Assembly: GCA_910575835.1 (NCBI GenBank)
Contig: CAJTGB010000017.1
Coordinates: 1-64,000, forward strand
Reading direction: 5' to 3'
Source of the DNA: Lachnospiraceae bacterium
Lineage (GTDB): Bacteria > Bacillota > Clostridia > Lachnospirales > Lachnospiraceae
DNA: 64,000 nt
Both the position numbers and the translations under genes were made by a program. The number at the start of each line of letters is the position of its first letter. The stretch's first letter is position 1. Below the pieces are notes generated by a model that was not told where the DNA came from, ran no database searches, and saw only the letters and a list, made by a program, of their open reading frames with translations. This document shows positions 45,031 through 53,581 of this stretch, piece by piece.

Positions 45031-45711
45031 ATGGAGATCTTAAAATGCGAAGGTGTAAGGAAGGTATATCAATGCGGCGGAAATGAGATCATCGCCCTGA
45101 ACCAGATCGACCTGACGATAGAAAAGGGAGAATTTGCTGCGATCGTAGGGGCTTCCGGTTCCGGTAAATCCACGCTGCTTCATATTCTCGGCAGTGTGGA
45201 CAAACCGACACAGGGACGGGTACTGATCGACGGAACCGATATCTCCTCCTTAAATCAGACGGATTCCGCCGTCTTCCGGCGCAGGAAGGTGGGCTTGATC
45301 TACCAGTTTTATAATCTGATCCCGACACTGACCGTCCGCCAGAATATCCTGATGCCCCTTTCTCTGGATAAGAAGAAGCCGGATCAGGAATATTTTGATA
45401 CGATCGTAAATACTCTGGGGATCGCCGACAGACTGGAAGCGCTGCCTAACCAACTGTCCGGCGGACAGCAGCAGCGTGCCGCCATCGCCCGCTCCCTGAT
45501 CTACCGCCCCGCCCTGCTTCTGGCAGATGAACCGACCGGGAACCTGGACCGGAAGAACTCCAGGGAGATCCTCGATATGCTGAAGCTCTCCAACCGCAGT
45601 CTGAACCAGACCATCGTACTCATTACCCACGATGAAAAGGCCGCGCTGGAAGCTGACCGCATCATAACCATAGAGGACGGCCGCATCATTCATGACGAGA
45701 AAAGGAGGTAA
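45031..45711 (+). CDS. MacB/LolD-type ABC transporter ATP-binding protein
   Basis: 226 residues from the ATG at 45031, preceded by AAAGGAG; the longer upstream frame overlaps the kinase end. Walker A GASGSGKSTLLH, Q-loop LIYQFYNLIPTL, signature LSGGQQQR, Walker B LLLADEPTGNLD and switch His ITHDE. Works with the FtsX-type permease starting 5 bp later. Together with the two-component pair it resembles a VanRS/BceRS-controlled peptide-export or resistance module. Confidence 0.93.
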   Translation: MEILKCEGVRKVYQCGGNEIIALNQIDLTIEKGEFAAIVGASGSGKSTLLHILGSVDKPTQGRVLIDGTDISSLNQTDSAVFRRRKVGLIYQFYNLIPTLTVRQNILMPLSLDKKKPDQEYFDTIVNTLGIADRLEALPNQLSGGQQQRAAIARSLIYRPALLLADEPTGNLDRKNSREILDMLKLSNRSLNQTIVLITHDEKAALEADRIITIEDGRIIHDEKRR

Positions 45712-45716
45712 CAGCC

Positions 45717-47972
45717 ATGTGGAAAGATTACTCATCCAATTACATCAGGAATAACCGCACCCTTACCCTCTCCGTGAAGATAGCCGCGCTGATCTGCGCG
45801 CTGCTTCTGTCTCTGTTATGCAGTTTATTCTATAATCTGTGGGTCTATGAGCTGGAACATCTCAAAAGAGAAGAAGGCGACTGGCAGGGCCGCGTCACCG
45901 GCGCGGTCGATACGGACATGCTGCATGTTATCCAGAGCTACGCCAATGTTAAAAAGGCCGTCATCAACGAAGAACTATCCGCCGGGCCGGATGTCGTAGT
46001 AGATGTGTATTTTAAAAATATGAGAACCATTCCCGACGATATGCCCCGGATCGCCAAGCTTGCAGGACTTCCGGCCAATGCCGTCTCCTGCCACCATTCA
46101 CTTTTGAACCTGTATCTGATCCGCGACCCCGATGATTCTGCCCTGCGCTGGGTATTCCCATTCTATACAGCGATCATGGGGATCTCCTGCCTGTCATTGA
46201 TCCTGATCATTCACAATGCCTTTGCAGTGACAATGCATACAAGGATCCGTCAATTCGGTATCTTTGCCAGCATCGGAGCCTCTCCCAGACAGATCCGCAC
46301 CTGCCTCCTGCAGGAAGCCGCCGCGCTGTGCGCCGTACCGATCGCAGCCGGAACCGTGCTCGGGATCACAGTCAGCATGGGGATCCTTGAAGGGATCGAT
46401 CTTATGCTGACAGATATCAAACAGCGGCTGGTCCTGCCCTTTGCCTATCATCCGCTGATACTTCTTATCTCCCTTCTGGTTTCTGCCGCTACCGTGTGGA
46501 TCAGCGCATGGATTCCGGCCTGGAAGATGAGTAAACTGACGCCCTTAGAAGCCATCCGAAATACCGGGGAACTCCATTTGAAGCGCAAAAGGAATTCCCG
46601 CATCCTATCATTCCTGTTCAAAACAGAGGGAGAGCTTGCCGGAAATGCACTGAAAGCTCAAAAGAGCTCCCTGCGCACCGCCACAATGTCCCTGATCTTC
46701 TCTTTTCTGGCGTTCTTTCTGATGCTGTGCTTTTTCACGATTACAGCGATCAGCCAGGAGGAGACATATTTTGCGAAATATCAGGATGCGTGGGACGTCA
46801 TGGTAACCGTGAAGGATACGGATATCGATACATTTGAAGAGACAGAAGCCGTACAGAAGATCTCCGGCATAGAAAGCAGCGCCGTATACCAAAAAGCTGC
46901 CGCCAAATGCCGGATCGCAGCAGATGAACTAAGCGAAGAGCTGCTTGCGGCCGGCGGTTTTGACTATGCAAAAGAAGAATATGTATCTTCCGATTCTGAA
47001 TCATGGACCGTCAATGCCCCTATCATGATCCTGGATGATGCAAGCTTTCTGGAATACTGCCGGCAGATCGGGACTAATCCCCGGTTAGACGGCGCAGTGA
47101 TTCGGAATCTGATTCAGGATCCGGCAGAACCAAACTTCCGCAAGCAGCGCATACTGCCTTACCTTACGGGAACAAAGCCTTATTCTCTTCTGACGTTTCC
47201 ATCTTCATCAGAAGACCTGGCCGAAAGCCAGGAGCTAAGACTCCCCGTTCTGGCCTGTACCCAGGAGGTTCCTGTTCTAAGAGAAGAATACGGGACACTG
47301 GATCTGTATGAACTGGTACACTTTATACCCGTATCTCTCTGGAAAGAGATCAAGGACGGCTCTGTCCTCCTGGAAAATGACACTTACATCCGAATTCTGG
47401 CAGCAGACAGGACAAAACTGACGGAACCTGACGGAACCGATAAGTTAAACGTAGAATTGAATACGATAGAAGAAAACTTAACAGAGCTTCTTAGCCCTTC
47501 CTATGATACCGAGATCGAAAACCGGATTCAGGATAAACGCAGCAACGACAGTATGTTCAGCGGAATGCAGGCAATCCTTAGCATCTTCTGCATCCTGCCC
47601 GCCATTATCGGTATTGGGAATATCTTCTCCTATACGCTTGGGTTCGTGCGCCTGAGAAAACGCGAGTTCGCCCGGTATCTGTCCGTTGGACTGACTCCGG
47701 CGGGAATGAAGAAGATCTTTCGCATTGAAGCTCTTGTGATCGCAGGCCGCCCGCTGCTCATTACCCTGCCTGTCACCGTCTTAACCGTTGCACTCTTCCT
47801 TAAGATCAGTTACATCGAACCGATGCTTTTCCTTAGAAAAGCACCGCTTCTTCCGATACTGACATTCGTTCTGGCGATCTTCGGCTTCGTTGCGCTGGCA
47901 TATCACATCGGCGCAAAGAAGATGCTAGAAAGCAGCCTGATCGATTCTCTGCGGGACGATACCGTCCTTTGA
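45717..47972 (+). CDS. FtsX-type ABC permease (MacB-like)
   Basis: 751 residues. Membrane segments near residue 20-45, a periplasm-side domain, a TM triplet at ~140-260 (FFxxAIMGISCLS, AAALCAVPIAAGTVLGI, LILLISLLVSAATVWI) ending in SKLTPLEAIRNTGE, the typical FtsX exit motif. A second FtsX-like half has TMs at ~320-340, ~610-640, ~660-690 and ~705-730. A large extracellular domain (~340-600) separates them. GGAGG lies before the ATG at 45717. The last gene of the plus-strand operon; it converges with the RsgI-like gene. Confidence 0.88.
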   Translation: MWKDYSSNYIRNNRTLTLSVKIAALICALLLSLLCSLFYNLWVYELEHLKREEGDWQGRVTGAVDTDMLHVIQSYANVKKAVINEELSAGPDVVVDVYFKNMRTIPDDMPRIAKLAGLPANAVSCHHSLLNLYLIRDPDDSALRWVFPFYTAIMGISCLSLILIIHNAFAVTMHTRIRQFGIFASIGASPRQIRTCLLQEAAALCAVPIAAGTVLGITVSMGILEGIDLMLTDIKQRLVLPFAYHPLILLISLLVSAATVWISAWIPAWKMSKLTPLEAIRNTGELHLKRKRNSRILSFLFKTEGELAGNALKAQKSSLRTATMSLIFSFLAFFLMLCFFTITAISQEETYFAKYQDAWDVMVTVKDTDIDTFEETEAVQKISGIESSAVYQKAAAKCRIAADELSEELLAAGGFDYAKEEYVSSDSESWTVNAPIMILDDASFLEYCRQIGTNPRLDGAVIRNLIQDPAEPNFRKQRILPYLTGTKPYSLLTFPSSSEDLAESQELRLPVLACTQEVPVLREEYGTLDLYELVHFIPVSLWKEIKDGSVLLENDTYIRILAADRTKLTEPDGTDKLNVELNTIEENLTELLSPSYDTEIENRIQDKRSNDSMFSGMQAILSIFCILPAIIGIGNIFSYTLGFVRLRKREFARYLSVGLTPAGMKKIFRIEALVIAGRPLLITLPVTVLTVALFLKISYIEPMLFLRKAPLLPILTFVLAIFGFVALAYHIGAKKMLESSLIDSLRDDTVL

Positions 47973-47999
47973 TCCGCGAAGCGCCAGCACAGGTTACCG

Positions 48000-48908
48000 T
48001 CACCTGTTCGAATGTCCTTTGTTCCGATGATGCCTCCCCTTGTGGGAAGGCATATCCTCGGAATTCTGATCATAGGCTTCTCTGTCACATCCGCCCGGAT
48101 TCTCGTTATCCCCATTTTCATCATAACTATGATCATTCTCATATTCTTCATTCCCATGCTCTTCATTCCCATATTCTTCATTCCCATACTCTTCATAGCC
48201 GCCCGCATCATTCCCGGCGCCGCCCGCCTGTTCATATCCGCTGATCCGCTCCCAGATCTCGGCCATACTCATCTCCCTGCAGTCATCCGCAGTAACGGAG
48301 CTGTCATACGCTGCCAACTGAAGATACGCATAGTATTTGCCGACTGAGAGATCGCACTGATGCGCCATAGATACCAGATCCAGATCCACGCAGACGTTAT
48401 GGCAGTTATGACTCATATGTCCTGCACAGTATCTTACACCCTTCTCCAGCTCATTTCCTCGGTTATGGTCTGTCGCCACTGCCAGGACGGCTTCTTCCCC
48501 TCCCGTCAGATACGCGCTCATACCTTCACACTCCAGCACCGCGTGCAAAGCATCCGTATATCGCTTCCACTTCAGAGACAACTCATCCAAGATCGCTTCC
48601 CCTTCTGCATTGTACGCCTTGGCCGATACGACCCTGTCATAACGGTTCAACCCAAGCTCTATGGACGGATTGACATCAATACTCACATAAGATACCGGAA
48701 TCCGAATCCACGAATATCCCGCCGCGCCCGCTGCAAAGATCAGTACCGCACAGATCACGGAAGCTGCGTATCTCAATGTCTGTTTCTGCCGAACAGGTCT
48801 CTTCCCGCTTCTCTTATCATACAAAAACTGCTTTGTCGACTCCTTAAGCCGGGTGTCTGCCTTGATATTGTCAAATGCATTCTGTATTCTATTCGTCAAA
48901 TCCATCAC
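48000..48908 (-). CDS. RsgI-like anti-sigma factor with acidic repeat tail
   Basis: 302 residues. A cytoplasmic N-terminus (~45 residues), one membrane segment (~50-68) and an extracellular RsgI-type beta domain: SYVSIDVNPSIELGLNRYDRVVSAKAYNAEG. A Cys/His stretch follows (YCAGHMSHNCHNVCVDLD). The tail carries four tandem EEYGN-type pentapeptides, then acidic and finally basic/His-rich residues. The start overlaps the sigma gene by 20 bp, as expected for a sigma/anti-sigma pair. In RsgI proteins the outer domain senses the surroundings; the ligand here is unknown. Confidence 0.82.
   Translation of the reverse strand: MMDLTNRIQNAFDNIKADTRLKESTKQFLYDKRSGKRPVRQKQTLRYAASVICAVLIFAAGAAGYSWIRIPVSYVSIDVNPSIELGLNRYDRVVSAKAYNAEGEAILDELSLKWKRYTDALHAVLECEGMSAYLTGGEEAVLAVATDHNRGNELEKGVRYCAGHMSHNCHNVCVDLDLVSMAHQCDLSVGKYYAYLQLAAYDSSVTADDCREMSMAEIWERISGYEQAGGAGNDAGGYEEYGNEEYGNEEHGNEEYENDHSYDENGDNENPGGCDREAYDQNSEDMPSHKGRHHRNKGHSNR
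48135..48194 (-). repeat. Four 15-bp tandem repeats in the RsgI-like gene
   Basis: Imperfect unit GAAGAGTATGGGAAT in frame, encoding EEYGN, EEYGN, EEHGN and EEYEN. Copy number could vary by slippage without shifting the frame. Confidence 0.9.
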
Positions 48909-49374
48909 CTCCCAGCTTCTTTCTTAACAGCATCCGCCCTCTGGAGAGCAGCGAATATACGGTGTTTTCCTTCTTTCCAAGTATGTTCCCGATCTCAGCC
49001 GCCGAGTATCCCTCATAATAGTGCAGGTAAACGGCGTCCTTATATTTGACCGGAAGTGACAGAACCGCCTCTAAGACTTCATGATCGTTCTCGTACTCTC
49101 CCGCTTCCGTCTCATTCAGCATCTCAAGAGGAACTACATTGCGTCTGAAAAAATTCTTCAGGTAGTCCTTGCAAGCATTGATGGATACGCGGAGCAGCCA
49201 TGCTTTTTCATGCTCACTGTCGTAAAAATGTTCGCTCGACAGCATATATTTTAAGAAAACGTTCTGAAATACGTCTTCTGTATCCGCCTGGTTTTTCAGA
49301 TGATAAAAACAGACGCGCCGGATCATATCCGAATACGTCTCCACGGCATGATTAATCTCTGACTCACTCCGCAT
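48889..49374 (-). CDS. ECF-like sigma-70 family factor
   Basis: 161 residues. Region 2 (YSDMIRRVCFYHLKNQADTEDVFQNVFLKYM) and region 4 (LPVKYKDAVYLHYYEGYSAAEIGNILGKKENTVYSLLSRGRMLL) of extracytoplasmic-function sigma factors, without regions 1 and 3. Overlaps the RsgI-like anti-sigma gene by 20 bp and is downstream of the secreted-protein gene. It probably directs envelope-response genes, perhaps including the secreted protein. Confidence 0.92.
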   Translation of the reverse strand: MRSESEINHAVETYSDMIRRVCFYHLKNQADTEDVFQNVFLKYMLSSEHFYDSEHEKAWLLRVSINACKDYLKNFFRRNVVPLEMLNETEAGEYENDHEVLEAVLSLPVKYKDAVYLHYYEGYSAAEIGNILGKKENTVYSLLSRGRMLLRKKLGGDGFDE

Positions 49375-49435
49375 AGCACATTGCCTCCTGCTTATTTCTC
49401 TGGTATAACCCTAGTACATCCTGATCCCGCCATGG

Positions 49436-49470
49436 CAAATAAGGCAGCGGCCGTTATTGCCGCTGCCCTT
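49436..49470 (-). terminator. Terminator of the secreted-protein gene
   Basis: GGCAGCGGC/GCCGCTGCC, a perfect 9-bp stem with a 7-nt loop (stem arms at 49443-49451 and 49459-49467), followed by TTATTT on the minus strand. It lies just downstream of the stop of the gene at 49495. Confidence 0.72.
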
Positions 49471-49494
49471 TGCTGATACCCTATGCACCTTCGC

Positions 49495-50067
49495 TTACCA
49501 GCGGCATCCTCTTCCGCCGCCATGATGTCCGCCGCCATGGTGTCCGCCGCCGTAACCGCTGTTGTCCTGCCAGTTATAGCATGCGCCGCCATAGCCAGAA
49601 CCCGCATAATTGTTCGTATCATTGTAAACTGGTTCCGTGTAGACTGGCTCCGTGTAGACTGGTTCACTGTACGTCGGCTCACTGTAGACCGGTTCTGAAG
49701 CTACATAATTGCTTGCCCCGCCGTTACCTGCGCTGACCGAACCTGACGCCTGGGAACCTGCCCCGCCGTAGCCTGAATTCGTGTAATTGTCACAGACTCC
49801 GTTCTGGTCTTCATCTACATAGTTCCCGCAGCCTCCGACCCAGTTCCCGTCTATGAAATTGCAGTTACCCAAATCACATCTCTCCGCCAGACCGATCCCT
49901 GACGCCGGCCTGATACAATTCCTCGACACATCCATATATGAAGATGCTCCAAAATGATGCAGCGGCATTCTGCTCATATACCCATTCGAAAAATCAGCCG
50001 CAAACACAGATGTTCCCATGACCAGCGATAATACTCCTGCTACTCCAAATACAACCTTTTTTTTCAT
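49495..50067 (-). CDS. Secreted repeat- and His/Gly-rich protein
   Basis: 190 residues. Signal peptide: KKK followed by VVFGVAGVLSLVMGTSVFAA. The mature part has a Cys-rich segment, a calcium-loop-like VDEDQNGVCDNY (the D-x-D-x-x-G-x-C-D pattern common in Lachnospiraceae surface proteins), five SEPVY/TEPVY-type pentapeptides and a His/Gly-rich C-terminus (YGGGHHGGGHHGGGRGCRW) that could bind metal. No enzyme domain. RBS is in the GGGAGGG region before the ATG at 50067. It lies upstream of the sigma/anti-sigma genes, separated by a terminator. Function unknown. Confidence 0.8.
   Translation of the reverse strand: MKKKVVFGVAGVLSLVMGTSVFAADFSNGYMSRMPLHHFGASSYMDVSRNCIRPASGIGLAERCDLGNCNFIDGNWVGGCGNYVDEDQNGVCDNYTNSGYGGAGSQASGSVSAGNGGASNYVASEPVYSEPTYSEPVYTEPVYTEPVYNDTNNYAGSGYGGACYNWQDNSGYGGGHHGGGHHGGGRGCRW
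49624..49695 (-). repeat. Pentapeptide-coding 15-bp repeats in the secreted-protein gene
   Basis: Five in-frame copies encode EPVY, SEPTY, SEPVY, TEPVY and TEPVY, with a 15-bp period. Confidence 0.88.
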
Positions 50068-50275
50068 TTGCTTGATAACCCTCCCGCAATTGATGTATAT
50101 TTTATATTGTTATACTTATAATACGATTGTGCTCCGTATATCCTTGCATTATTTTTAAAATTTTTATTTTTTACTTTGATCCTCATTAATATTAACACTG
50201 TTGCTGGAATAATACAACCAAAAGTATCGGATAAGAAGCTTTCAAGAAGAAACAAATAAGAAAATGCCCTGACGC

Positions 50276-50304
50276 TTGAAATCAACCCGGTTCAGCCTTA
50301 TAAT
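50276..50304 (+). promoter_or_regulatory. SigA-type promoter of the AraC gene
   Basis: TTGAAA (50276-50281), 17-bp spacer, TATAAT (50299-50304), ~45 bp before the start codon. Confidence 0.7.
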
Positions 50305-50346
50305 AGCACTAAGGGTAAGAATCATACATGCGGAAAGGTGATCATC

Positions 50347-51234
50347 ATGATTGGAAACAGAGACATTTTCCTGGACAGAACTAACGTGAATAAATTCTCT
50401 ATCCAGCTTAACCATTGCGGAATACAGGAATGTGCCCCTGGGTATACCAACAGCTTTCAATCGAACCCTTATCATCTGATCCACTTTGTATTAGAAGGGA
50501 ACGGCTTCCTCGAACTGGATCACAAGCTAATCAATGTACACGCCGGACAGGCATTCTACATCCCTGCCGGGGTTCCCGCCAAATACTACGCCTCCCTGTC
50601 AGACCCCTGGAAGTACGGCTGGATCGGCTTCTATACCAATACCGCCAATCCCTTCCTCACCCTGCTGTTTCAGGATGAGAACGTCGTACAATTTAAAATG
50701 CCTGCAAATGAGGTCGAGAAAAATCTTCTGTCCATAATCTCCGTAACCGACCGGCGGATATCCGAATACACTCAGTATGACAGAGCCGATTTCCCCGGAG
50801 AACAGTTTACCACCATACTCAGGCTCTCCGATTCTCTGCAAGCCAACAGCCGGATGCTTGACTTCTTCTCCGGCCTTTTAAGCTTCCAGATTCCGGAGGA
50901 CTTCGCCAAGCCTGCCGAAGCTTCTCCGGCGCTTAAGGCAAAAGCATTCATAGACGCCCACTACAATGAACCGATCAGGATGCAGGATGTTGCCGCCTCG
51001 CTGAATATCCATCCCAACTATCTGTGCGCCGTCTTCAAAAAGACATACGGACAGACGCCCAGTGATTATCTGCGCTCCATCCGTATGGCTCAGGCCGCAA
51101 TGCTTTTATTCCTGACAGATCATTCCGTATCCATGATAGCCGAATCGCTGGGATATGCCAATCCGTTTCAGTTCTCCGCTGTATTTAAGTCCTATTACGG
51201 ATTGTCGCCTACTGCTTACAGGAAGAAGGGGTAA
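50347..51234 (+). CDS. AraC-family transcriptional regulator
   Basis: 295 residues from the ATG at 50347, which follows GGAAAGG; the GTG at 50338 overlaps the SD. The N-terminal cupin-like AraC ligand-binding domain (HFVLEGNGFLELDH, AGQAFYIPAGVPAKYYAS) senses probably a sugar or similar ligand. The C-terminal double HTH is complete (ALKAKAFIDAHYNEPIRMQDVAASLNIHPNYLCAVFKKTYG and SVSMIAESLGYANPFQFSAVFKSYYGLSPTAYR). Its target may be the ABC genes downstream on the other strand, but no direct evidence is seen. Confidence 0.92.
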   Translation: MIGNRDIFLDRTNVNKFSIQLNHCGIQECAPGYTNSFQSNPYHLIHFVLEGNGFLELDHKLINVHAGQAFYIPAGVPAKYYASLSDPWKYGWIGFYTNTANPFLTLLFQDENVVQFKMPANEVEKNLLSIISVTDRRISEYTQYDRADFPGEQFTTILRLSDSLQANSRMLDFFSGLLSFQIPEDFAKPAEASPALKAKAFIDAHYNEPIRMQDVAASLNIHPNYLCAVFKKTYGQTPSDYLRSIRMAQAAMLLFLTDHSVSMIAESLGYANPFQFSAVFKSYYGLSPTAYRKKG

Positions 51235-51270
51235 GCGAGGTCTGCCGGCTAACCAACATCTTTTCTTAAC

Positions 51271-51552
51271 TTATAGTAAAAACAATTTTACTGATACTTT
51301 ATCAAACATAATCCCTATACCTCCGTAGCAGATTGCAGTTATGCCCGTGCGCACCATGGAAACAACCGATAGCATAGTGGCTCTGTATTCAGAAATAATA
51401 TAATCCTGAACGATACTATCTGCAACGGTGAATATGATCTCAGGAACAAAACAAGCAATAACCGATATAACTAAAAAAGCTCCTTTATCAGACACAACAA
51501 CCAGCGCAAATAATAAAAGTATACAATCCGTAGTACACCTTATTTTTATCAC
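51271..51552 (-). pseudogene. MFS transporter C-terminal fragment
   Basis: 93 residues with three hydrophobic segments and the motif SEYRATMLSVVSMVRTGI, which matches the cytoplasmic loop before TM10-11 of MFS exporters, then YGGIGIMFDKVS. The N-terminal ~300 residues expected of an MFS protein are absent, and the upstream sequence is a tandem duplication with no matching frame. A decayed gene is the simplest reading. Confidence 0.65.
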
Positions 51553-51570
51553 TACTTTTCATTTTACTTA

Positions 51571-51894
51571 TAATCTTTGCCGGGATTCCATTCTCTTTTT
51601 TCCATTCAAAATAAATTCAACACTATATTCCGAAGTATATCACATTCTATTGGCGACAAAGATCTTGCTCCCTTTCATAAAAATACGAATTGGCTTCTTC
51701 TGCAGAACAAAAATTCCCAAGCCATAGTCTATTAATCTTTGCCGGGATTCCATTCTCTTTTTTCCATTCAAAATAAATTCAACACTATATTCCGAAGTAT
51801 ATCACATTCTATTGGCGACAAAGATCTTGCTCCCTTTCATAAAAATACGAATTGGCTTCTTCTGCAGAACAAAAATTCCCAAGCCATAGTCTAT
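51571..51894. repeat. Perfect 162-bp tandem duplication
   Basis: 51571-51732 and 51733-51894 are identical over all 162 bp by reading, with four further bases (TAAT) starting a third copy. On the minus strand each copy encodes RLWLGNFCSAEEANSYFYER before a stop, faintly like the start of DUF4284/Imm22-type immunity proteins. The ABC permease stop codon sits at the right-hand border. Perfect identity implies a recent event. Confidence 0.93.
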
Positions 51895-52697
51895 TAATAA
51901 CTGCTGCTCTCATAATTCTTCAGCCCCGATTTCAGCACCATGCAGGATGCTGCAAGCATCGCTATGCAAAAAAGCGGGATACACAACGCCCCTGTCTCTG
52001 TTTTGCTCTTGCCCAGAAGATATCCGACCGGATAGAAGCTGACAAACGCATAAGGGATCAGATATCCGAATATCCCCTGGAAGACAGGAGGATAGATCAC
52101 CATCGGATACTTTGCCATCTCTCCCAATGAGATCACAAAATAATTCAGGCTGTTCCTCTTCCCTTCCATCCAAAAGGAAACGCAGCTGGCGATCCATATC
52201 ATGCACACCCTTATTATACACGCCTCCGCCAAAAAGACAAACAGCAGTATGACCTTCATCGCATTCCATTGGATTTCACATTTTCCAAATCCTGTTATAA
52301 GAACTGCAGCGGCAATCACCATCTTATTCAGCCCGTCAAAATCAATCTTCGCCGTTAGAAGCTGAAGCCCAACAGGCACCGGCCTGACCAGAAACCTGTC
52401 CAGATCCGCCATATGAATCATATTCGTGATCTTCCATGCTCCCTGAAAAAAGAAATTGATAAATCCCTCAGAAAACAGCAGGAATCCATAGAGCAGAAAG
52501 ATCTCCCACATCGTCCATCCCCCGACCTGGGGAATATTGCTGTATATAATGCAGATCAGCCCAAGATTGCATCCCTGAGAAAACAACGTAAAGAAAACCA
52601 TCATGAGAAAATCTGTCCGGTACTGCGCAAGAGACCTGATATTCTGCACCTGAAACAACAAATAAAGTTTAATATATGTTCCGTATTTTTTCATCAT
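51894..52697 (-). CDS. ABC-2 permease, DUF990-like (trio 2, subunit B)
   Basis: 267 residues from the ATG at 52697 (MMKKYGTYIKLY), preceded by AAGGA; a longer frame from 52736 lacks an SD. Six membrane segments. The motif MADLDRFLVRPVPVGLQLL corresponds to the FDRILVRP segment of the paralogue at 42229. It ends at the border of the 162-bp duplication, so its C-terminal codons may have been altered by that event. Last gene of a minus-strand trio. Confidence 0.83.
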   Translation of the reverse strand: MMKKYGTYIKLYLLFQVQNIRSLAQYRTDFLMMVFFTLFSQGCNLGLICIIYSNIPQVGGWTMWEIFLLYGFLLFSEGFINFFFQGAWKITNMIHMADLDRFLVRPVPVGLQLLTAKIDFDGLNKMVIAAAVLITGFGKCEIQWNAMKVILLFVFLAEACIIRVCMIWIASCVSFWMEGKRNSLNYFVISLGEMAKYPMVIYPPVFQGIFGYLIPYAFVSFYPVGYLLGKSKTETGALCIPLFCIAMLAASCMVLKSGLKNYESSSY

Positions 52698-52750
52698 AAT
52701 CCACATCCTTCTTAGTATGCTCTTCTTAGTATACACACCGCATCAGACAA

Positions 52751-53539
52751 TCAGCCTCCATACATGGAGATCACGCCGAACGCTTTCTTTCCTAACAGGG
52801 TTCCCAACAATCCTAATCCGATAATCCACGCGATCTGCAGAGATATACTGACAATGCTTTCCCCAAACGACAGCGTTCCAATGAAAATACAGCACGGCGT
52901 GTATATGATCCCCTTAAAAGGAAGATAATTCACGATCTCTCTTAAGATCCCCGGGAACATTGCCAGCGGGATCAGCGCTCCTGAGAAAAAATTAGTAAGT
53001 ATCTCCCTCGCCTTCGTCACCCCATAAGAATTATCGGTATAAAAGCAGAGAAGCGAAAAGATATATTGAATACAGAATTTCACCCCCATGCCGAGAAACA
53101 GCGAGACAAGAAATAGCACCGTTCGGATTCCGCTTAAGAACTTGACTCCATTTACCGCCAGATATACGCTCCCGACCAGCACAAAGGTCGCCGCAAATTC
53201 TAATCCCGCCGTTCCAAGCATACGGAAAAAAAGTGTTCCTCTATAAGACAACGGCTTTAACAAGTCCAGTATAATATCGCCTTTTACGATACGCTCCGCA
53301 ATACCCATCTCAAATCCCATAGAGAACACACTGTTGCACAAAAAGGCAACAAATACATATTGCTTCATGATCTCCCATGTATATCCGTTGACGATCTCCT
53401 GATATGCAAAGATACTTTTCCACACATAATACAGCACGACCGCCTGGATAAAATTCGCCAGCATACCGGTAATAAACGTGTTCCGATATGCACAGCCCTC
53501 CAAAAATCCACACCTTATGTAAGCAAGATATTTCTTCAT
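52751..53539 (-). CDS. ABC-2 permease, DUF990-like (trio 2, subunit A)
   Basis: 262 residues from the ATG at 53539 (MKKYLAYIRCGFLEG), which follows GGAGG; an upstream ATG at 53578 has no SD. Six membrane segments with the ERIVKGDIILDLLKPLSYRG segment and NFFSGALIPLAMFPGILREIVNYLPF, clearly related to the permease at 41421. Middle gene of the minus-strand trio. Confidence 0.85.
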   Translation of the reverse strand: MKKYLAYIRCGFLEGCAYRNTFITGMLANFIQAVVLYYVWKSIFAYQEIVNGYTWEIMKQYVFVAFLCNSVFSMGFEMGIAERIVKGDIILDLLKPLSYRGTLFFRMLGTAGLEFAATFVLVGSVYLAVNGVKFLSGIRTVLFLVSLFLGMGVKFCIQYIFSLLCFYTDNSYGVTKAREILTNFFSGALIPLAMFPGILREIVNYLPFKGIIYTPCCIFIGTLSFGESIVSISLQIAWIIGLGLLGTLLGKKAFGVISMYGG

Positions 53540-53581
53540 ATCTACCTCCGTCTTCATTCTGATATCCGCGTACAGCATCGG

